Of a DNA stretch of 36,519 nt, positions 31,308 to 36,519 are shown piece after piece. Position 1 is the stretch's first letter, and each line of letters starts with the position of its first letter. A model generated the notes under the pieces. That model did not search any database. It was not told the DNA's origin and saw nothing but the letters and a program-made list of their open reading frames with translations. The stretch spans positions 1-36,519 of the forward strand of contig JAMLIC010000078.1 of assembly GCA_023954375.1 (NCBI GenBank), written 5' to 3'. The DNA comes from Planctomycetota bacterium. Its GTDB lineage: Bacteria > Planctomycetota > J058. The position numbers were made by a program, and so were the translations under genes.

Positions 31308-31313
31308 AGCGTA
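31308..31313 (-). promoter_or_regulatory. -10 hexamer of the ammonia-lyase gene
   Basis: TACGCT on the minus strand, 9 nt before ATG 31298. It argues for this start over longer open sequence upstream. Confidence 0.45.
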
Positions 31314-31485
31314 CCACCCCCGGCCGAGCAAGGAACCGCCCCGCGACGGCGGCCGATGACGCGCTAAGTCACCGCCCCGACAGGGCGCCGGCCGGTCGGG
31401 CGGCGCTTTCACAATTCCAAGACGGAGCGGTCGTTAGAAAGGAGCTGTCCGATCCTGGCTGGTGGCGTCTCCCTTCTCCTGACGA

Positions 31486-31501
31486 CGGGTCAGGGGACCC
31501 G
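31486..31501 (+). promoter_or_regulatory. Short hairpin next to the amylase ribosome site
   Basis: CGGGTC (31486-31491) and GACCCG (31496-31501) form a 6-bp stem with an AGGG loop, ending 1 nt before the AAAGGA ribosome site. It could influence translation of the amylase. Confidence 0.3.
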
Positions 31502-31517
31502 CAAAGGACAGGTGGTC

Positions 31518-33290
31518 ATGCGTCAGGCGCTCGTGTCCTCGGTGGTCGCGCTCCTCCTCCTGGTGACCGGCGCGTCGGCGCGGGCCCAGGACGTCAACGG
31601 CGTCATGCTGCAGGCGTGGTACTGGGACCAGCCGCACCGCACGCCCTGGTCGCGCGCCAACGAGCAGTGGTGGGAGACGCTCTCCCGCATGATGCCCCAG
31701 CTCCGCGAGTGGGGCTTCACGGGCCTGTGGATCCCGCCGCCGTGCAAGGCCGCGGGCGGCGGGTTCTCGTCGGGCTACGACGTCTACGACTTCTACGACC
31801 TGGGGAGCAAGGACCAGAAGGGGACGATCCCGACGAAGTGGGGCTCGAAGGAGAACCTGCTGAAGATGGTCTCGATCGCCCACGCCAACGGGCTCGATGT
31901 CTACGCCGACATCGTCCCGAACCACCGCGCGGGCGGCGACGGCAACAAGTACACGTTCACCCCCCGCGGCTCCGAGGGCCCCGGCCGCTTCCCCATGGCC
32001 TGGTGGGACTTCCACCACGGCGGGCAGGGCGACTGGGACGGCGAGCTCGCCGGCCTGGCCGACATGGCGCAGGGCGTCCCCTACGTGCGTGACAACCTGT
32101 TCCGGTGGATCCGCTGGTTCGACAAGCAGACCGGCGTCGACGGCTACCGCATCGACGCGGTCAAGCACATGCCGCCGGGCTTCACCGAGGGCCTCCTCTG
32201 GCAGGTGCAGGACGGCATGGGCCAGAGCCGCTTCGCGGTCGGTGAGTTCTACGACGGCAACCCCAACACCCTCAGCTGGTGGGTGAACGCGGTCAACCGC
32301 CGCTCGAGCGTGTTCGACTTCACGCTCTTCTTCGAGCTGCTCTCCATGGCGCACGGCAACGGCTACTTCGACATGCGCCGCCTGCGCAACCGCTTCCCCG
32401 ACACCGAGCGCTCGGTGACCTTCTGCAACAACCACGACACGCACCGGCGCGCCAACGGGCTGCACCTCTTCATGCGCAGCAACCTGGCCCACGCGTTCAT
32501 CATGGCCGCGCCCGGCTACCCGAAGATCTACTGGCTCGACCTGTTCGAGGACGACGGCAGCGTCCGCGAGTGGATGCTGAACCTCGTCTGGATCCACCAC
32601 ATGTTCGCCCGCGGCATGGGGATCGAGCGCTGGGCCGACCACGACCTCTACGTGCTGGAGCGCGAGGGCAACCTGCTGGCCGGCTTCAACGACAGCAACA
32701 GCGGCTGGCGGACGGAGTGGGTGCGCACGAGCTTCGGCCCCAACGTGAAGCTCCACGACTACGCGCTCGGCGTGGGCGACATCTGGACCAACGAGCACGG
32801 CTGGGCGCGGATCTCGGTGCCGCCGGGCGGCTACGTCATGTATGCCCGCGACGGCTCCCAGGGCCGCCGGCCGGCCACGCCCTCGCGCCGCACGCGCCAG
32901 GAGTTCGAGGCCGCGGCCGACATGGACACCCGCCCGGCCGGCGAGTGGTGGAGCGACCCCGTCCGCTTCGTCTCGGCGCGCAACAAGCCGATCTGGGTGA
33001 CCGTCTGGCTGAAGGACCGCAACGTCGACGCCCACGTGGCGATCTTCGACAAGGACGGCAAGCGCCTGAACCACGCCCGCGGCCGCGGCCAGATCTACTT
33101 CCCGGTCACGAACCCCGGCTACGACGGCTGGTACCAGGTGCGGGTCGGCCTCGAGCAGACCGGCCAGAACAAGCGCTCCGACTACTGGCTGCAGCTCGAC
33201 TACGAGGGCCCGCGGAGCGACCCGGGCCGGGCGCCCGACACCCAGACGTGGGAGCTCCTCCCGCTCGTCCGCACCTCGACCGGGCCGTGA
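31518..33290 (+). CDS. Secreted GH13 alpha-amylase
   Basis: A 590-residue exported enzyme that cleaves alpha-1,4 bonds in starch or glycogen. Signal peptide 1-24 (ALLLLVTGASARAQ). The GH13 regions are all present: I DIVPNH (131-136), II GYRIDAVKH (209-217, nucleophile Asp213), III AVGEF (acid/base Glu243), IV CNNHDT (303-308, Asp307). The barrel ends near 390 and a C-terminal beta-domain of the all-beta amylase type follows to about 450; the last 130 residues form another beta-rich module (FVSARNKPIWVTVWLKDRN, YDGWYQVRVGL). Start ATG 31518, after AAAGGA at 31503-31508; the two upstream in-frame codons are not favoured. The gene stands alone, divergent from the lyase. Confidence 0.92.
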   Translation: MRQALVSSVVALLLLVTGASARAQDVNGVMLQAWYWDQPHRTPWSRANEQWWETLSRMMPQLREWGFTGLWIPPPCKAAGGGFSSGYDVYDFYDLGSKDQKGTIPTKWGSKENLLKMVSIAHANGLDVYADIVPNHRAGGDGNKYTFTPRGSEGPGRFPMAWWDFHHGGQGDWDGELAGLADMAQGVPYVRDNLFRWIRWFDKQTGVDGYRIDAVKHMPPGFTEGLLWQVQDGMGQSRFAVGEFYDGNPNTLSWWVNAVNRRSSVFDFTLFFELLSMAHGNGYFDMRRLRNRFPDTERSVTFCNNHDTHRRANGLHLFMRSNLAHAFIMAAPGYPKIYWLDLFEDDGSVREWMLNLVWIHHMFARGMGIERWADHDLYVLEREGNLLAGFNDSNSGWRTEWVRTSFGPNVKLHDYALGVGDIWTNEHGWARISVPPGGYVMYARDGSQGRRPATPSRRTRQEFEAAADMDTRPAGEWWSDPVRFVSARNKPIWVTVWLKDRNVDAHVAIFDKDGKRLNHARGRGQIYFPVTNPGYDGWYQVRVGLEQTGQNKRSDYWLQLDYEGPRSDPGRAPDTQTWELLPLVRTSTGP

Positions 33291-33320
33291 GCTGACGGAT
33301 CCGGTCGGCGACCCGCGATC

Positions 33321-33351
33321 GGGCGTGGTGACTCGACGAGTCGCCACGCCC
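33321..33351. terminator. Hairpin terminator between convergent genes
   Basis: 33321-33335 and 33337-33351 are inverted copies with one G-T pairing, giving a stem of about 13 bp with a tight loop. It lies between the amylase stop (33290) and the stop of the convergent gene (33368) and can serve both. Confidence 0.65.
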
Positions 33352-33367
33352 GCCGCGCGTACCGGGG

Positions 33368-33958
33368 TCACGCGGGCCGGTAGAGCGGGTCGTCCTCGTC
33401 GTCGGGGATCAGCCCCGGCGGCAGGGGCAGGTCGCGGGGCCGCAGGTACCAGTGGAGGACCTTGGCCTCGTCGGTGAAGTAGCCGACCGTCACGTCCTGG
33501 ACGTCCTGCGCCTCGAGCGCCGCCTCGAGGAACGCGGCCGTCTGCAGGATCGGGTCGAGCAGGTCGGGCTCGCGCCCGGCGTGGAGCGTCTCCTGGAGGG
33601 CCGCCTCCCCCACCCGCGCCTTGGCCACGTAGTCGCCGCGCTTGCTCTTGGTCACCTTGGCGTCCTCGAGCGGCAGGAGGCCGTGGGCGGCGGCCGCGAC
33701 GTCGCGCACGAGCGCCCCGAACCACTGCGGCTCGGCGTCCTCCGAGTGCGGCACCGAGTGGATCGCCAGGCCCACCGCCGGGTGCGCTCCCCGGGCGTAG
33801 GCCGCCTCGACCCCCGCCCGCGCCTGCGTCGCATACGTTGGCGGCAGGTCCTCGAACCACCCGTGCTCGTCCAGCACCGCCAGGTAGCCCTGGGCATCGG
33901 GCGGCAGCGCGATCCGCTCGTCCTCGCCCTCGTCGCTCGGCTCGTCGTCGGGGTGCAT
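33368..33958 (-). CDS. Unknown cytoplasmic protein
   Basis: A 196-residue acidic protein without signal peptide, membrane segment or cysteine clusters. It contains ALPPDAQGYLAVLDEHGWFE near the start and YFTDEAKVLHWYLRPRDLP near the end. I cannot assign it to a family. An AAGGAG site precedes the ATG and a TAGGCT hexamer lies 30 nt upstream, so it has its own promoter. It converges on the amylase gene across a shared terminator. Confidence 0.7.
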   Translation of the reverse strand: MHPDDEPSDEGEDERIALPPDAQGYLAVLDEHGWFEDLPPTYATQARAGVEAAYARGAHPAVGLAIHSVPHSEDAEPQWFGALVRDVAAAAHGLLPLEDAKVTKSKRGDYVAKARVGEAALQETLHAGREPDLLDPILQTAAFLEAALEAQDVQDVTVGYFTDEAKVLHWYLRPRDLPLPPGLIPDDEDDPLYRPA

Positions 33959-33988
33959 GGGGCTCCTTGGCGCTCCTCGGCGGCCTCC

Positions 33989-33994
33989 AGCCTA
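33989..33994 (-). promoter_or_regulatory. -10 hexamer of the gene at 33958
   Basis: TAGGCT on the minus strand, 30 nt before ATG 33958, leaving room for the AAGGAG ribosome site. Confidence 0.4.
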
Positions 33995-34261
33995 TGCCCT
34001 CCCCCGGCCAGCCGACAGGCCCTGACGCGCCGCCGTCCGCTCGCGCTCTCCCGCCGGACACGGTCTCGCCCTCTCCGGGCCCTCGCGCCCGACTGTCGCC
34101 CGCTTGCTCGCATCTCGTGGCCTTCCTCGCACGCCACATCGGCCCGAGCACACATCACGGCGCCTCCGCAGCCGGAGCCCCAGGCGAGGCCGACGAGGGC
34201 GAGGCGATGCCGCGCGAAGGCGACCGATGGCGGCCTCCTGGCCGCCGAGGGAGCCTGAGCG

Positions 34262-34296
34262 GTCGTGGGGGTCGCGCGCAGCGCGACCCTCACGAC
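34262..34296 (-). terminator. 16-bp hairpin after the ferritin-like operon
   Basis: 34262-34277 pairs with 34281-34296 over 16 positions, one of them G-T, around a 3-nt loop. It lies downstream of the ferritin-like gene stop (34334) on the minus strand, after the 47-bp repeat. Confidence 0.7.
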
Positions 34297-34339
34297 GGAC
34301 GGCAGCGCCCGCCATCGTCGGCCGCAGCCGCGATCACAC
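34293..34339 (-). repeat. 47-bp dispersed repeat, copy 2 (3' of ferritin-like gene)
   Basis: Matches 43-89 with three C/G differences and in the same orientation. It covers the stop codon of the ferritin-like gene and leads into the hairpin at 34262-34296. Confidence 0.7.
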
Positions 34340-35089
34340 CATGCGGGCGGTGGCGGACGTGTACGCGCTCAGCCAGCGGCTGACCCGCTGCACGTGCTCC
34401 TGCTCCTGCTTGTCCGCCTTGCGGAACCGCTCCACGAGCTGCGTCTGGCCGAGGTCCTGCGCGAGCGCGATCAGGTGCTCCCAGCCCACCTTGTCGGCCA
34501 CCTCGGCGATCATGAGCGCGTGGAGCCCCTGCGCCAGCGTCGTGCGCGGGTCGCCGAGCACCTGCCCGAGCCCCATGCCCTCGACCCCGGCGAGGTCCGC
34601 CGACGGCGTCATGACCGTCGGGTCCGCCCCGAGCTCCTCGAGCGTCTTCTTCAGCATGATGAAGTGCTCGAGCTCCTCGTCACGGATGTGCTCGAGGTCC
34701 TCGGCCGAGGGCCCGCCGTCGAAGCTCCCCAGCACCTCGTGCTTGGTGAGGATCGCCTCGTAGAGGCGCGTCCCGGTGCGCTCGAACGCCAGGCGCTCGG
34801 CGACCTTGTCGATCAGGACGGTCGCCTTGTTGCCGGTCAGCGCCTCCTTGACGGTCTTGGCCGCGCCCTTGACCGACGTGGGCGGCGGCATGGTGCCGAC
34901 CGCGTCCGACTCCTCCAGGTAGAAGCGCCGCATCGTCGTGGCCTTCTTGCCGTCCTGCGGCGCCGCCACATCGGCGACGGCGGCCTCGACCATCTGCTTG
35001 CCGTGCTTCGGGGACGCGCCGATCCCCGTGCGGTTCATCTGCCCCTCGCGCCCGACGGACACGCCCTCGGGCTTCTTCTTCTGGATCAC
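34334..35089 (-). CDS. Ferritin-like four-helix protein
   Basis: A 251-residue protein. After a basic N-terminal tail of about 85 residues, helices carry the spacing of a ferritin-like di-iron site: Glu103 in AFERTGTRLYEAI, Glu139-x2-His142 in DEELEHF, Glu196 in IAEVADKVGWEH, and Glu229-x2-His232 in DKQEQEHV. Such proteins bind two metal ions and may act in iron or oxidative-stress handling; no activity can be assigned. A GAGGAG site precedes the ATG. It follows the other ferritin-like gene by 40 nt in the same direction, so the two form an operon. Confidence 0.82.
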   Translation of the reverse strand: MIQKKKPEGVSVGREGQMNRTGIGASPKHGKQMVEAAVADVAAPQDGKKATTMRRFYLEESDAVGTMPPPTSVKGAAKTVKEALTGNKATVLIDKVAERLAFERTGTRLYEAILTKHEVLGSFDGGPSAEDLEHIRDEELEHFIMLKKTLEELGADPTVMTPSADLAGVEGMGLGQVLGDPRTTLAQGLHALMIAEVADKVGWEHLIALAQDLGQTQLVERFRKADKQEQEHVQRVSRWLSAYTSATARMV

Positions 35090-35129
35090 GTGGCTCCTCC
35101 TCAGGCCTGCATGTGTGTCCGTCGCGCGC

Positions 35130-36287
35130 TCACCGCCGCGCGGCGGCGAGCTCGGTCCCCGGCTGCCAGACGTAGCCCGCCGCGATCGCCTCCGACGGGG
35201 CGCCCTCCGAGTTCATGTGGTCGCGATAGGCGGCCGTCGCCGCCGAGTCCTGCAGCTGGCCGATCTCCTCCTTGACCGCGCGGAACGGCGCCTCGCGCAG
35301 CGTCGCGCGCACGAAGTCGCGCTGGCTGACGTACGGGATCGGGTCCGGCAGCGTCTGCGGGAGGACCTCGGCCGGGTCCCGCCGCTCGACCTGCTTGAAC
35401 AGGTCGGCCACGAAGTGGAGCTGCCCGAGCTCGTAGTCGAGCATGCGCTGCCAGATCCGCTGGATCCGCGGGTCGCCCTCCGACTCCACGCAGCTCCAGT
35501 AGTTCCACACCTCGTTGCACTCGCGCAGGAGCCACTTCTCGAGCCACGTCTCGTCGGGGTCGATGATCGACTCGTACTGCGTGACGTGCTGCTCCTCGAT
35601 CGACGCGATCTCGGCGTAGAGCTGCCGGGCGATCGGGTCGGCGAAGGTCGGGCCGACCGTCATGTAGTAGTCGTGCGTCTGGTTCTCGCCGGCCATGATC
35701 GTCAGCGCGTTGAGCTTGGTCAGCGGCGACGCCGTCTTGCGGTCGTAGGGCCGCCGCAGGTCGTCCTCGGGCGCGCGGTGCTCCACCGCCGTCGGCCGGC
35801 CGGGGCGCACGTCGGTGTAGCTCTGGAGGATGTTGTTGGCGTCCTTGCCCTCGACGCGGTCCATGAGCGCGGAGTAGCGGTACATGTGGTCGAAGTCCTC
35901 GAGGAGGCCGAACCGGTAGACCTGCGCCAGGTACTCGTCGGGCTCCGTCTGGGCGACCGCCGCGGTGACCTCGATCGCGACCTGCTCGAAGCCGATCGTC
36001 GTCTCGAGCGCCGACTGGTCGGGCGGGTTGAGCCAGTTGACCAGCGTCTGCTGGTGGTGGTCGACGCGGCGGACGCGCGCCGCGGCGAGCCGCAGGTCGC
36101 GGTTCAGGCGGGCCAGGGCGTGCAGGAAGCGGTTCTGCTCGCTCTCGATCCCGTTCATCAGGATCACGCGCACGCGCGTGAAGGCGTCGTCGTCGAGCTT
36201 GCTGTAGGGCGGCTGCACGAGCTCCCGCCAGGTGAAGCGCTGCTCGTCGAGCGGGACGCCGCGGTCCTTGAAGATGTCCAGGGCCAT
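35130..36287 (-). CDS. Large ferritin-like di-iron protein
   Basis: A 385-residue helical protein of a conserved uncharacterised family in the ferritin-like group. Candidate metal ligands are Glu101 (GFEQVAIEV), Glu130 with His134 (LLEDFDHMYRY), Glu201 with His205 (AGENQTHDYY), Glu231-x2-His234 (SIEEQHVTQYES) and Glu286 with His291 (DYELGQLHF). It has no signal peptide. A GGAGGAGA ribosome site precedes the ATG. It is the first gene of the two-gene ferritin-like operon. The function is unknown; oxidation or metal storage are possible. Confidence 0.82.
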   Translation of the reverse strand: MALDIFKDRGVPLDEQRFTWRELVQPPYSKLDDDAFTRVRVILMNGIESEQNRFLHALARLNRDLRLAAARVRRVDHHQQTLVNWLNPPDQSALETTIGFEQVAIEVTAAVAQTEPDEYLAQVYRFGLLEDFDHMYRYSALMDRVEGKDANNILQSYTDVRPGRPTAVEHRAPEDDLRRPYDRKTASPLTKLNALTIMAGENQTHDYYMTVGPTFADPIARQLYAEIASIEEQHVTQYESIIDPDETWLEKWLLRECNEVWNYWSCVESEGDPRIQRIWQRMLDYELGQLHFVADLFKQVERRDPAEVLPQTLPDPIPYVSQRDFVRATLREAPFRAVKEEIGQLQDSAATAAYRDHMNSEGAPSEAIAAGYVWQPGTELAAARR

Positions 36288-36519
36288 GTCTCTCCTCCGG
36301 TCTGGGCGCCCGGCGCTCGCGCGGGCACGAGAGGGATCGCCGCACGGGAGGGGCCAAGCCGCGCGCGCGGCTCACCGTGAGGGGCGAAGGGAAGGTGCGG
36401 GTGGCGGCCGGGCCAGCGCTGCGCGGCGAAGGGCCCTCGCTGACCCGGAGCCCCTCGCCCGGGGGCGCGCCGGTCGCGAGCGGGCGCGGCGCGGGGGGCG
36501 TCCGGAGACGGCGGGGGGG
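36288..36519. other. 232-bp tail without gene
   Basis: Upstream region of the ferritin-like operon, with no clear promoter hexamer that I can assign. The last bases are a G-rich run, again suggesting a contig edge. Confidence 0.4.

Larger units (their letters stand above)
33959..34333. other. 375-bp intergenic region with promoter and terminator
   Basis: No convincing gene. It contains the promoter hexamer of the gene at 33958 (33989-33994), a small palindrome (GGCGGCC/GGCCGCC near 34229-34246), the large hairpin at 34262-34296 and most of the second copy of the 47-bp repeat. Confidence 0.6.

Noticed and set aside
43..34339. The 47-bp repeats as attachment sites of a 34-kb element
   Set aside because: The region between holds housekeeping genes (rnpA, yidD, kdsC) and no integrase; one copy touches a suspected assembly edge.

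Overview
The window is very GC-rich (about three quarters G+C by eye), tightly packed, and carries genes on both strands. It looks like a chromosomal piece of a Gram-negative-type bacterium with a Planctomycetota-like (alternatively Myxococcota-like) gene style. Pointers are: a KDO-phosphatase (KdsC) domain and an LptC/LptA-like protein (outer-membrane LPS); ECF sigma, large membrane Ser/Thr kinase with TPRs and DUF4388/FHA/HDOD signalling proteins; Cys-rich and PEGA lipoproteins; a HEAT-repeat secreted protein; and a bacterial microcompartment (BMC) locus. No tRNA, rRNA, CRISPR array or insertion sequence was recognised. Assignment to a phylum is inference only.

Layout. (1) 89-3224, minus: an rnpA - yidD-fusion - lipoprotein - PIN/PhoH cluster with overlapping ends. 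(2) 3323-5423, plus: response regulator with DUF4388, then an FHA-GAF protein. (3) 5803-12159, plus: an alpha/beta-hydrolase fused to KdsC, a sensorless histidine kinase, an HDOD protein, and a large LptC/OstA-like protein whose middle part is in a shifted frame. (4) 12172-17423, minus: ECF sigma, an anti-sigma fused to a pseudopilin-like domain, and a Ser/Thr kinase-TPR protein interrupted by a frameshift. (5) 17569-20433, plus: a Cys-rich lipoprotein and a secreted HEAT/GATase-like protein. (6) 20664-24577: a TPR/PEGA membrane protein overlapping a transmembrane pseudokinase, converging on a PEGA/zinc-ribbon lipoprotein. (7) 24728-29178, plus: a small membrane protein, then the BMC group (BMC-H, CoA-acylating aldehyde dehydrogenase with a C-terminal encapsulation-type helix, BMC-H, BMC-T, a RING-like membrane protein, a 59-residue protein). 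(8) 29277-33290: an enlarged histidine/aromatic ammonia-lyase divergent from a secreted GH13 alpha-amylase. (9) 33368-36287, minus: an unknown protein and two ferritin-like proteins.

How the genes work together. The most cohesive unit is the BMC locus: two hexameric shell proteins, one tandem (pseudohexamer) shell protein and an aldehyde dehydrogenase with a targeting tail make a partial metabolosome, but no pentamer (BMC-P) and no aldehyde-generating signature enzyme lie in the window. It may therefore be a satellite or incompletely described BMC type. The KdsC domain and the LptC/LptA-like protein belong to the same LPS theme. The sigma, anti-sigma and kinase genes form a membrane signalling block, and the pseudokinase pair is a second one.

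A window-wide pattern is that about ten genes that begin transcription units have a TANNNT hexamer ending only 6-10 nt before the start codon and no obvious Shine-Dalgarno. This points to leaderless mRNAs and fixes several starts (GTG 9079, GTG 15959, GTG 17423). Genes inside operons, and several with longer leaders, do have Shine-Dalgarno sites. Three single-base frame breaks (near 10939, 11437 and 13437) may be sequencing errors. The poly-G/poly-C first 42 bases look like an assembly edge.
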